From: Bacteroidales bacterium
GTDB lineage: Bacteria > Bacteroidota > Bacteroidia > Bacteroidales > UBA3663
NCBI GenBank assembly: GCA_017632695.1
Contig: JAGBQS010000310.1
Span: forward strand, 1-6,134
Direction of reading: 5' to 3'
DNA: 6,134 nt
Shown here in pieces: positions 1-5,975 of the stretch; within the stretch, counting starts at the first letter, position 1; each line of letters starts with the position of its first letter. The notes beneath the pieces were generated by a model. The model was not told the DNA's origin. It made no database searches and saw only the letters and a program-made list of their open reading frames with translations. The translations under genes were made by a program, and so were the position numbers.

Positions 1-134
1 CGGCCGTCGTCCTCAAGCATGAAGGCGTCGTAGGGATTGGCCACCAGCAGCACGTTGCAGATGCGGCGCTGCATGAGGTCCACAAATTCGGTATCGCGCA
101 AACGGGGTATGTTACTCTGATGTCTGTTTGTCAT
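1..134 (-). CDS. PEP synthase / PEP-pyruvate-binding domain protein, N-terminal fragment
   Basis: The reverse strand opens with ATG at 134 and stays open to the window edge, giving 44 residues that begin MTNRHQSNIPRLRDTEF and continue with VDLMQRRICNVLLVANPYDA then FMLEDDGR. The stretch 'RRICNVLLVANPYDAFMLEDDGR' resembles, from memory, the receiver-like N-terminus of the large (about 990-residue) Bacteroidales proteins annotated as phosphoenolpyruvate synthase or PEP/pyruvate-binding domain protein, in which a response-regulator-like segment precedes the pyruvate phosphate dikinase-type domain. The catalytic domains lie outside the window, so the function cannot be confirmed here. A well-formed Bacteroidetes promoter sits 44 bp upstream, which supports this start. 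The gene is divergent from pgeF. An alternative is an unrelated protein with a receiver-like N-terminus. Confidence 0.6.
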   Translation of the reverse strand, partial: MTNRHQSNIPRLRDTEFVDLMQRRICNVLLVANPYDAFMLEDDG

Positions 135-177
135 AGCGGGGATTACTTTTCGCTGAAGCAGGTTTTCTTTTCGGGCA

Positions 178-209
178 CAAAGATAGCCAGAATTTGCGAA
201 TTGTGCAAA
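178..209 (-). promoter_or_regulatory. Bacteroidetes-type promoter for the leftward PEP synthase-like gene
   Basis: Read on the minus strand, the -33 element TTTG (206-209) is followed by a 20-bp spacer and a perfect -7 element TATCTTTG (178-185). This matches the TTTG / TAnnTTTG consensus known for the Bacteroidetes primary sigma factor. Transcription would start near 170-174, leaving a leader of about 35-40 nt before the ATG at 134. The -33 element lies in the right arm of an imperfectly spaced dyad, ATTTGC (192-197) and GCAAAT (205-210). Confidence 0.7.
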
Positions 210-230
210 TATTTACGGAGTATTATTGGT

Positions 231-242
231 AACAAATTTGTT
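231..242. repeat. 12-bp perfect palindrome between divergent promoters
   Basis: AACAAATTTGTT is its own reverse complement and spans the -33 TTTG (237-240) of the pgeF promoter. It could be an operator for a dimeric regulator. It could also be a chance consequence of AT-rich sequence around a TTTG box. No regulator is identifiable in the window. Confidence 0.3.
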
Positions 243-268
243 TCTTCCGGATTATTGCTATATCTTTG
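237..268 (+). promoter_or_regulatory. Bacteroidetes-type promoter for pgeF
   Basis: The -33 element TTTG (237-240), an exact 20-bp spacer and a perfect -7 element TATCTTTG (261-268) match the Bacteroidetes primary sigma consensus. Transcription would begin around 273-276, giving a leader of about 80 nt before the pgeF ATG at 354. The leader is AT-rich, contains two copies of TTAAAGT (314-320 and 330-336) and has no convincing hairpin or riboswitch-like fold. The -33 boxes of this promoter and the leftward one are 27 bp apart, so the two polymerase footprints are nearly adjacent. Confidence 0.75.
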
Positions 269-353
269 CACCGTAAATTATCATAAATGTTATATTAACG
301 GGAAAAAACAAAGTTAAAGTAACAGATAATTAAAGTTATACTACGACCATAAA

Positions 354-1154
354 ATGAAAGATCCGGAACTGCAATACTATCAGATGGGCGAAGGGGTGAC
401 TGCATTCAGCAGCACACGAATGGGTGGCTATAGCGAAGGGAGCTACGGTGAGTTCAATATCAATCCTTTCTGCGGAGACAGCGGGGAGGCGGTCAGTAAG
501 AATCGCGAAATACTTTGCCGGACATTAGGCATCGGAGACAGCTGCCTCCTGCTTCCGCATCAGATACACAAAGCGGAGATAGCCATCGTCGGCGAGGAAA
601 TGATGCGGCTCCCGGCCGAAGAACGGAAACAAAGACTGGAAGGCGTTGATGCCCTGATGACAGACCTGAATGGCGTATACATCGGGGTTTCAACCGCCGA
701 CTGCAACCCGGTATTACTCTACGACCCGCGGCACAAGGCCGTTTGTGCCGTCCACGCCGGCTGGCGGGGTACCGTTCGGCGAATTGTTGAAAAAGCGGTG
801 GCGCAGCTGACGCGAACTTACCGGACCCATCCGGCCGACATCAAGGCACAGATAGGACCGGGCATCCATCAGGACAGTTTCGAGGTGGGCGATGAAGTGT
901 ACGAAGCCTTTGCTGCCGAAGGGTTCGACATGCACGCCATCGGCCGCAAACAGAAAACGGCCGATGCAACCACCGAAAAGTGGCACATCGACCTGCCCGA
1001 ATGCAACCGCCGCCAGCTCATCGCTGCAGGCGTATCAGCCGACCGGATTCAGGTTTCGCCCGTTTGCACCTTCCAGCAGTCCGACACCTGGTTCTCGGCA
1101 CGCCGGCTGGGCATCCTTTCCGGCCGCATCTATACGGGAATCCTGATCCGATAA
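354..1154 (+). CDS. pgeF: Peptidoglycan editing factor PgeF (YfiH/DUF152 family)
   Basis: This 266-residue protein covers the full usual length of the YfiH/YlmD/DUF152 family (Cu-oxidase_4, formerly 'polyphenol oxidase/laccase'). In E. coli the family removes wrongly incorporated L-Ser from UDP-MurNAc-peptide precursors in the cytoplasm. Purine nucleoside activity has also been described for other members. The metal/active-site triad is visible: His72 in HQIH, Cys117 in STADCNPVLL, and His134 in HAGWRG. The Cys-to-His spacing of 17 residues is the same as in E. coli YfiH (C107/H124). IGPGIHQDSFEVG (167-179) and the C-terminal CTF...SDTWFSARR...SGRIYTG block (238-262) are further family hallmarks. 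There is no signal peptide, as expected for a cytoplasmic enzyme. The start is preceded by an AT-rich stretch without a Shine-Dalgarno sequence, normal for Bacteroidetes. It converges on bcp with a 6-bp gap and no clear terminator. Confidence 0.93.
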   Translation: MKDPELQYYQMGEGVTAFSSTRMGGYSEGSYGEFNINPFCGDSGEAVSKNREILCRTLGIGDSCLLLPHQIHKAEIAIVGEEMMRLPAEERKQRLEGVDALMTDLNGVYIGVSTADCNPVLLYDPRHKAVCAVHAGWRGTVRRIVEKAVAQLTRTYRTHPADIKAQIGPGIHQDSFEVGDEVYEAFAAEGFDMHAIGRKQKTADATTEKWHIDLPECNRRQLIAAGVSADRIQVSPVCTFQQSDTWFSARRLGILSGRIYTGILIR

Positions 1155-1160
1155 CGGTTT

Positions 1161-1616
1161 TTACTTTTGCAGTATCTGTTCGGCATGCTCTTTGGTCTTC
1201 ACCTGCTTGCCGGCAAAGATCTGCTCGATAATGCCTTCCTCGTTAATGATAAAGGTGGTACGGATGGTACCCATCGTCCGCTTGCCGTACATCACCTTCT
1301 CGCCCCATGCACCCATTGCCTCCATGAGGGCCTTATCCACATCGGCAATCAGGGGGAAGGGAAGTGTGTGCTTCTCCTTGAACTTCACATGCGAGGCAGC
1401 CGAATCCTTGCTTACTCCCACAACCTCGTAACCGGCACCCTGCAGTTCGCCGTAATGGTCACGCAGGTTGCAGGCTTCGGCCGTACAGCCACCGGTATTG
1501 TCCTTCGGATAGAAATACAGCACCAGCTTACGTCCGCGGTAATCACTCAGACGGATATCCCGTCCCTGTTCGTCCTTGCCCAGAATCTCGGGCGCCTTGT
1601 CTCCGATGTTCATCAT
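1161..1616 (-). CDS. bcp: Thioredoxin-dependent thiol peroxidase (Bcp/PrxQ peroxiredoxin)
   Basis: The 151-residue protein has the length and fold signature of the BCP/PrxQ peroxiredoxins, which reduce H2O2 and organic hydroperoxides in the cytoplasm using thioredoxin. The PxxxTxxC active-site motif is present as Pro37-Lys-Asp-Asn-Thr41-Gly-Gly-Cys44. Cys44 is the peroxidatic cysteine and Cys49 (CTAEAC) the likely resolving cysteine, the same five-residue spacing as in E. coli BCP (C45/C50). The residue before the CysP is Gly-Gly rather than the common Pro-Gly, which does not touch the invariant positions. Arg119 in TIRTTFII is the expected active-site arginine. Two consecutive ATGs (1616 and 1613) are possible starts; I use the upstream one. 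It lies 3 nt downstream of the DUF4153 gene on the same strand with no promoter between, so it is probably the second gene of that operon. Confidence 0.95.
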   Translation of the reverse strand: MMNIGDKAPEILGKDEQGRDIRLSDYRGRKLVLYFYPKDNTGGCTAEACNLRDHYGELQGAGYEVVGVSKDSAASHVKFKEKHTLPFPLIADVDKALMEAMGAWGEKVMYGKRTMGTIRTTFIINEEGIIEQIFAGKQVKTKEHAEQILQK

Positions 1617-1619
1617 ATA

Positions 1620-3242
1620 TTATTGCTTTTTGAATAACAGATAATCGTAGGTCGAAACCGAAACATGCTTCCTGGCGCTGTGATATCCTACAAAGGAGAG
1701 AACCAGCATCAGCGAATCGTTCCGATATGTCAGCAACTGTTCCGGTTGGTTAAGCAGGGCAGAATCGGCCTGCATGAGGGATTCGATGGGATATTCAAGA
1801 ACAACATCGTCCGACTTGAGTCTGCGAACGGTAACAATACCGTCTTCATGCCGGCATGTGTAATCCTCGCTGCTTATCAGAAGGGTATAGTCTTCCAAAC
1901 CGATCGGCTGTGTTCTTTCTATCCGGGTAAAACCATAGTCCGGGTCCGTGTTATAATAGAACTGGTAGGGCCGGTATTCCCACTCGCCATAGGTTGCCGA
2001 GAAATCTTCGTTCCCCATTTCTTCGCTGACATATTGGATGATGTCACACACATCCCGATACTGCAGGCACAAAAGGCTGTCCTCTTTGATACGGCTGACA
2101 TCCAGCTTCGCCACTAACTTTCCGGTCTCCGCATCCAGCAGGTTCATGTCGGCAATCATTTGTTCCATGCGCTGTTTCTGGCATTTCAGGCCGATACTGC
2201 GAGCCGAAATACCCGGGATATACGTAAAAAGAACGATTGCAAAGCCCACAATCAGGGTCATCAGCTGGAAGAGATGCTTCCAGTCCTTCAGTTGCATCAG
2301 CACAAAAAGGGTCATCAGCACACCGGCCACCATCAGGTAGAAACGGCTTTCGGTAAAACTGTACAACTGAATGCGATAGACGGATCCGATCCAGTACAGG
2401 ACGAGCGGAGGCAGGGCAATCCAGGTAAGATGCCGGTAATACCAGTCGAAGTACCTGCGGTTGAGGATATACTGTGCCAGACGTCCTACCAGAACTGCCG
2501 ATATAAAGCCCATCACCATCCAGGCTACGCCCCCTTTCGGCAAATCCCACGCGAAAGCAATCTTGATGAAATAGACATACAGGATAGCCGTATAGATGAC
2601 CACTGCGGGCGAAAGGATGAAATTCAGGATCAGCTGAAGCACCTTGGCCGGATCGCCCGCTTCGTCCTCGTCCTGCCGGATCAGCGTGCAGCACACCTGC
2701 GGAGCTAAGGCGAACCAGATGAACGAAAGTACATCGCCGTAAAAGTGACTGGGTTCATCGATGCCGAAAATATAGAAGAAAGAGGCACAGATGGCAACGA
2801 CAGCCAAAGTCAGCAAACCGGAAATAAGCAGACCGAAGAAACCCTGACCGACCACATGCAGCGCGTGTGCGGCAAACGAACGGTTATCCTTCCGGTTATT
2901 GCCCACTATGAGCAGAATGAATGCCAGCACGTAGGTGAATCCACATCCGAAGGTCTTGAGAAAGGGACTCAGATCAGCAAACAGTAAGGGAACAAAAATA
3001 AAAAACGAAGCGTAATAAGCCCATCGGTTCACCCTGCCTAACCAGAACGAAAGCGTCAGCAGCGGCACAAACAGAAAGAGAATGTCATCGTTCACCTTAT
3101 GTCCGCTACCCACCAGATCCCTCCACAAAGAGCTCTCCTGACCGAAGAACGCGATCAGAAAGAATACAAAACCCAAAGCTGCTTCGACCGGGAACCGGCG
3201 CGGGCTGTCCGACAGCTGCTGTAACAAGTTTTTCAGTTTCAT
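1620..3242 (-). CDS. Polytopic membrane protein, DUF4153-like
   Basis: This 540-residue protein resembles the DUF4153 family of Bacteroidales membrane proteins, which has no established function. It opens with a short basic cytoplasmic segment (KNLLQQLSDSPRRFP) and then has about 10-11 hydrophobic segments, roughly at residues 18-34, 53-70, 75-91, 101-115, 134-160, 169-184, 204-229, 237-258, 272-288, 300-317 and 325-345. The TESRFYLM block at 297-304, just ahead of a membrane segment, is typical of this group. Residues 350-540 form a soluble C-terminal region rich in acidic and aromatic residues (for example YGEWEYRPYQFYYNTDPDYG at 418-437). Its side of the membrane is not clear from the sequence. 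A promoter lies 39 bp upstream and bcp follows after 3 nt. Assignment to DUF4153 is by recognition of overall pattern, not a search. Confidence 0.75.
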   Translation of the reverse strand: MKLKNLLQQLSDSPRRFPVEAALGFVFFLIAFFGQESSLWRDLVGSGHKVNDDILFLFVPLLTLSFWLGRVNRWAYYASFFIFVPLLFADLSPFLKTFGCGFTYVLAFILLIVGNNRKDNRSFAAHALHVVGQGFFGLLISGLLTLAVVAICASFFYIFGIDEPSHFYGDVLSFIWFALAPQVCCTLIRQDEDEAGDPAKVLQLILNFILSPAVVIYTAILYVYFIKIAFAWDLPKGGVAWMVMGFISAVLVGRLAQYILNRRYFDWYYRHLTWIALPPLVLYWIGSVYRIQLYSFTESRFYLMVAGVLMTLFVLMQLKDWKHLFQLMTLIVGFAIVLFTYIPGISARSIGLKCQKQRMEQMIADMNLLDAETGKLVAKLDVSRIKEDSLLCLQYRDVCDIIQYVSEEMGNEDFSATYGEWEYRPYQFYYNTDPDYGFTRIERTQPIGLEDYTLLISSEDYTCRHEDGIVTVRRLKSDDVVLEYPIESLMQADSALLNQPEQLLTYRNDSLMLVLSFVGYHSARKHVSVSTYDYLLFKKQ

Positions 3243-3280
3243 TTTAGGTAATAATTTGAATTAAAGTAATTTTTCCGGTG

Positions 3281-3314
3281 CAAAAATACTGATTATTGCC
3301 GATATGTGAACAAA
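3281..3314 (-). promoter_or_regulatory. Bacteroidetes-type promoter for the DUF4153-bcp operon
   Basis: On the minus strand a -7 element TATTTTTG (3281-3288) fits TAnnTTTG, and TTTG (3311-3314) is the best -33 candidate with a 22-bp spacer, slightly longer than the 20 bp of the other promoters here. Transcription would start near 3275, leaving an AT-rich leader of about 30 nt before the ATG at 3242. Confidence 0.55.
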
Positions 3315-3340
3315 ACAGGCAATATTTTAAATTTTTTTAG

Positions 3341-3348
3341 TATCTTTG
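3341..3348 (+). promoter_or_regulatory. -7 element of the GH43 gene promoter
   Basis: A perfect TATCTTTG lies 30 bp ahead of the GH43 start at 3379, predicting a start of transcription near 3353-3356 and a leader of about 25 nt. There is no TTTG at the expected -33 position (around 3317-3320 reads AGGC). The promoter may therefore be weak alone or need an activator, which would suit a substrate-induced polysaccharide-degrading enzyme. That is inference. Confidence 0.55.
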
Positions 3349-3378
3349 TCCCCGAAAAATGGATAAAACTAACCTTTC

Positions 3379-4401
3379 ATGCAAAAGATTCTGTTCCTAC
3401 TGATGCTGGCCGCCACCTATCAGACGGCTGTTGCCCAAGAACCGCGTTTCCACCATCGGCGCGATGCGTACACCACCGAAACTCCTCCGGTTCATGATCC
3501 CGTTATGGCGCGCGAAGGCGATACCTACTATGTATTCTCGACCGGTATGGGCATCCAGCAGATGACCAGCACCGACCGCAAAACGTGGACGCTTCTGCCC
3601 CAACCCGTCATGACTGTCATGCCGGGATGGACCGCCGACTCCGTTCCCGGCTTCCGAAGCCATGTGTGGGCACCCGATGTCATCCGTTGGCACAACCGCT
3701 GGTGGATGGCTTACAGCTGTTCGACGTTCGGCAAGAACACTTCGGCCATCGGTCTGATCAGCAGCCGTTCACTGGCAGGCGGTATCTGGAAAGACGAAGG
3801 CTGCATGGTGGCCTCGAAGGCAAAACGCGACAACTGGAATGCCATCGATCCGAATTTTGTCATCGACGAGGAAACCGATACCCCGTGGCTGGTCTGGGGA
3901 TCGTTCTGGGACGGTATCCAGCTCGTACGCCTCGACTCGACCATGCACATCGCACCGGGCGAGAAACCCCGAACCATCGCCCGCCGGTATGACCCGAATT
4001 ACAAGCCCTCGGAAGAGAACCCGACCTCGAAGTATGCCGGCACCAATGCCATCGAGGCCCCGTTTATTTTCAGACACGATGGGTACTACTATCTGTTTGT
4101 GTCGTGGGATTACTGCTGCCGCGGTGCCAAAAGCAACTATCGCGTGGCTGTAGGACGCAGCCAAAAAATTGAGGGTCCCTACCTGGATCGCGACGGCAAA
4201 GACATGACCCAGGGTGGAGGAACCCTCTTTCTGGAAGGTGACAAAAAGGAATGGGAAGCAGCCGGACATTGCGCTGCCTACCGTTTTGACGACGAAGACA
4301 TCTTCATCTGCCACGGATACAACATTACCCGCAACGGTATGGCACTGCTCATCCAGCGGACCATCAGCTGGACGCCGGACGGATGGCCGGAACTGAAATA
4401 A
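3379..4401 (+). CDS. Secreted GH43 endo-alpha-1,5-L-arabinanase-like glycoside hydrolase
   Basis: The 340-residue protein has a signal peptide (MQKILFLLMLAATYQTAVA, predicted signal peptidase I cut after Ala19 in AVA|Q, no lipobox) followed by a single five-bladed beta-propeller domain of glycoside hydrolase family 43. The three catalytic acids are in place: Asp40 in VHDP (general base), Asp157 in AIDPN (pKa modulator) and Glu226 in AIEAP (general acid). His297 in AAGHC fits the propeller-centre metal-binding histidine of this group. SHVWAPDV (94-101), WGSFWDGI (173-180) and the SWDYCCRG...YRVAVGRS block (242-261) are characteristic of arabinan endo-1,5-alpha-L-arabinosidases, whose substrate is the arabinan side chain of pectin. 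Exo-arabinanase or another GH43 specificity is possible. The mature enzyme should act in the periplasm or at the cell surface. The gene converges on the PL1 lyase, a plausible partner in pectin breakdown. Confidence 0.9.
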   Translation: MQKILFLLMLAATYQTAVAQEPRFHHRRDAYTTETPPVHDPVMAREGDTYYVFSTGMGIQQMTSTDRKTWTLLPQPVMTVMPGWTADSVPGFRSHVWAPDVIRWHNRWWMAYSCSTFGKNTSAIGLISSRSLAGGIWKDEGCMVASKAKRDNWNAIDPNFVIDEETDTPWLVWGSFWDGIQLVRLDSTMHIAPGEKPRTIARRYDPNYKPSEENPTSKYAGTNAIEAPFIFRHDGYYYLFVSWDYCCRGAKSNYRVAVGRSQKIEGPYLDRDGKDMTQGGGTLFLEGDKKEWEAAGHCAAYRFDDEDIFICHGYNITRNGMALLIQRTISWTPDGWPELK

Positions 4402-4422
4402 TCTGAAAGCAGGAAGAACCGT

Positions 4423-5799
4423 TTACTTCACTATGATACGGATCTTTCCGTTCCGGATCTGGAAAGTATTGGCATCTTGTCCGTTAACCCGCTGTCCGCT
4501 CAGGTTATAGACAGGCGAATTGTTGTCCTCCCAATTCTCGATGACCGGAAGATCGGACTCGCGTCCCAGAGTAAGCGGGTCGGAGAGCGTTGCGCCTGCA
4601 TAAGTTCCCACCACCGACGGCACATCCGCAACGGCCATTTCATCGTAGGCATAAGGTACGGTGACGGTGGTTCCGGAACTGGTCGGCGAAAAAGACTCGA
4701 CCGTACAGTTGGTGCTCGTCCACGTCCAACGCTGGGCACCCGACTGGCTGAAGATCTTGGTCACACCACTTTCAAAATAATTTCCTTCAATCAGGAACTT
4801 CGAGTTCTTGCGCGGGTTGACGGCAGGCGAGCCGTTGCCCGCACAGTTGTAATAGTTGTTCAGCAGATGGATCACACCGAAGCGGGCCATCGGCATACGG
4901 GCGTTGCAGCCTGTTCCCCACTCGCAGAAAGCGTAGGTTACGTCAAGACCCGATGACTCCGAATCGGAACTGCCTACCAGATTGGTATTCTTATGGTCGT
5001 AGGCACGCTCCGTGTAACTGAAGGTACACCAGGAGCAGGTTACAAAGTCGGCACTGTTGGTGATGTCGAAGTTTCCGTCCATGCCGTCGGTAAAGTCGCA
5101 ATGATCCACCCAGAGATGCTTACAGTCGATACATGTCAGACAGTCGTAACCGCCCACATCGACAGGACCCGGTCCCACTAACTGCAGGTTGCGGATAATG
5201 AAATTGGTACATTTGTTCAGATAGAAAATACCCGCATGACGGTACGACTCGTTGCTGTCACCCGTATAGTCGATGAGCGCCTGACGGGTAAGGTATTCCC
5301 GTGCTTCGCTTACCGAGTTGCCGTTCGTCAGCGTACCGCCCGTTCCGCTGCTGGTGCTGGCCGAAAGAACGCCCTTACTGTTGAGCAACGCCTTAATCTC
5401 GTCGGTAATATAGAACTGGGTACAGATACGCGCGCCGTTGATACCCACGATGGTTTTGTTCGAAAGGTTCGACAGTTCGATTTTCTTCGAGATCTCGAAA
5501 TCGCCGTTCGAACCGTCCAGAATAATGATCTGATTGTTCTTGATGGCAGTGGTCAGCACGGAACGCATATCGACGCCGGCTCCGTTGGATGTCAGCGTTA
5601 CCGTCTTGGGACTGGAAACGGCATTGCCGCCCGTAGCTGCATAGGTTCCACCGGTCAGCGACGAACAGGTAACCCAGCCGAAAGGTTCGTTCAGGTCCTG
5701 ATCGGACAGATCGGACACACCGGTCTCAGCCCAAACCGAAGCGGAGCCCAGACTGCACAGACACAACGAAACCCGCAAAAAGAAATACATTTTTTTCAT
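4423..5799 (-). CDS. Secreted pectate lyase, polysaccharide lyase family 1
   Basis: From ATG at 5799 this is 458 residues. A signal peptide (MKKMYFFLRV to SVWA, cut after Ala24) precedes a right-handed parallel beta-helix of the PL1 pectate lyase family, which cleaves alpha-1,4-galacturonan by Ca2+-dependent beta-elimination. Family motifs are NKTIVGINGA (114-123), LWVDHCDFTDGMDGNFDIT (229-247, including the vWiDH signature and the acidic Ca2+-site region), YDHKNTNLVGSSDS (267-280) and RMPMARFG (301-308), which fits the vRxPxxR motif with Arg301 as likely catalytic base. The C-terminus (429-458, PVYNLSGQRV...GKIRIIVK) is a short tail common on Bacteroidales secreted proteins. In-frame ATGs also lie at 5790, 5805, 5811 and 5940. 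The one at 5940 is unlikely because it lies in a terminator hairpin upstream of the promoter and buries the signal peptide; 5805 remains possible. The mature protein has 13 cysteines, an unusually high number. Confidence 0.9.
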   Translation of the reverse strand: MKKMYFFLRVSLCLCSLGSASVWAETGVSDLSDQDLNEPFGWVTCSSLTGGTYAATGGNAVSSPKTVTLTSNGAGVDMRSVLTTAIKNNQIIILDGSNGDFEISKKIELSNLSNKTIVGINGARICTQFYITDEIKALLNSKGVLSASTSSGTGGTLTNGNSVSEAREYLTRQALIDYTGDSNESYRHAGIFYLNKCTNFIIRNLQLVGPGPVDVGGYDCLTCIDCKHLWVDHCDFTDGMDGNFDITNSADFVTCSWCTFSYTERAYDHKNTNLVGSSDSESSGLDVTYAFCEWGTGCNARMPMARFGVIHLLNNYYNCAGNGSPAVNPRKNSKFLIEGNYFESGVTKIFSQSGAQRWTWTSTNCTVESFSPTSSGTTVTVPYAYDEMAVADVPSVVGTYAGATLSDPLTLGRESDLPVIENWEDNNSPVYNLSGQRVNGQDANTFQIRNGKIRIIVK

Positions 5800-5821
5800 A
5801 GACATAAGCATTTTGTTGGTG

Positions 5822-5853
5822 CAAAGATGATGATTTTTTACCAGTCTGCCAAA
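5822..5853 (-). promoter_or_regulatory. Bacteroidetes-type promoter for the pectate lyase gene
   Basis: On the minus strand TTTG (5850-5853) is followed by an exact 20-bp spacer and CATCTTTG (5822-5829), one mismatch from TAnnTTTG. Transcription would start near 5815-5818, only 10-20 nt before the ATGs at 5805 and 5799. This position decides the start of the lyase, because an ATG at 5940 would be upstream of the transcript. Confidence 0.6.
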
Positions 5854-5916
5854 CAAACCGGCAAGAAACCTGCCATCCGGAAACGCAAATGGTGTAAAAC
5901 TGCACCATTCTGAACT

Positions 5917-5948
5917 AAAAATCCCCCGATGCTGAAACATCAGGGGAT
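5917..5948 (-). terminator. Rho-independent terminator of glutamate dehydrogenase gene
   Basis: Read on the minus strand, arms at 5948-5938 and 5931-5921 form an 11-bp stem around a 6-nt loop (5932-5937), followed by a five-U tract (5921-5917, its first base closing the stem). The pair at 5942/5927 is a U-G wobble in minus-strand RNA but a C-A mismatch in plus-strand RNA. The hairpin is therefore better formed for transcripts coming from gdhA. A TTTTT run also follows on the plus side (5950-5954), so some bidirectional activity is possible. It insulates the lyase promoter from gdhA read-through. Confidence 0.85.
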
Positions 5949-5975
5949 CTTTTTATATTTAGTAAGAGTAGGCAA

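Noticed and set aside
120..317. 65-residue plus-strand open frame in the left intergenic region
   Set aside because: It overlaps the PEP synthase-like start and runs straight through both promoters; the composition is not protein-like and no family is recognisable.
275..353. Possible riboswitch or leader RNA ahead of pgeF
   Set aside because: The 80-nt leader is AT-rich, with only a 7-bp direct repeat and no stable stem or known aptamer motif.
1148..1160. Small CCG-ATAA-CGG hairpin followed by a T run at the pgeF stop
   Set aside because: The stem is only 3 bp, too weak to call a terminator. No better hairpin is seen between pgeF and bcp, or between GH43 and the lyase (4402-4422).
3359..3403. 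Upstream ATG giving a 14-codon frame overlapping the GH43 start
   Set aside because: It begins only a few nucleotides after the predicted transcription start, has no coding signature, and a chance ATG in this leader is likely; a leader-peptide role would be speculation.
4444..4466. CTTTCC / GGAAAG inverted repeat near the 3' end of the pectate lyase gene
   Set aside because: Six-base arms with an 11-base loop inside coding sequence and no following T tract; explained by coding content.
5236..5913. 225-residue open frame antisense to the pectate lyase
   Set aside because: It mirrors the codon structure of the lyase on the other strand, has no recognisable domain and no promoter box ahead of it. 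The same applies to the long frames antisense to bcp (1167-1637), the DUF4153 gene (1665-2117, 2160-2708) and GH43 (3769-4314).
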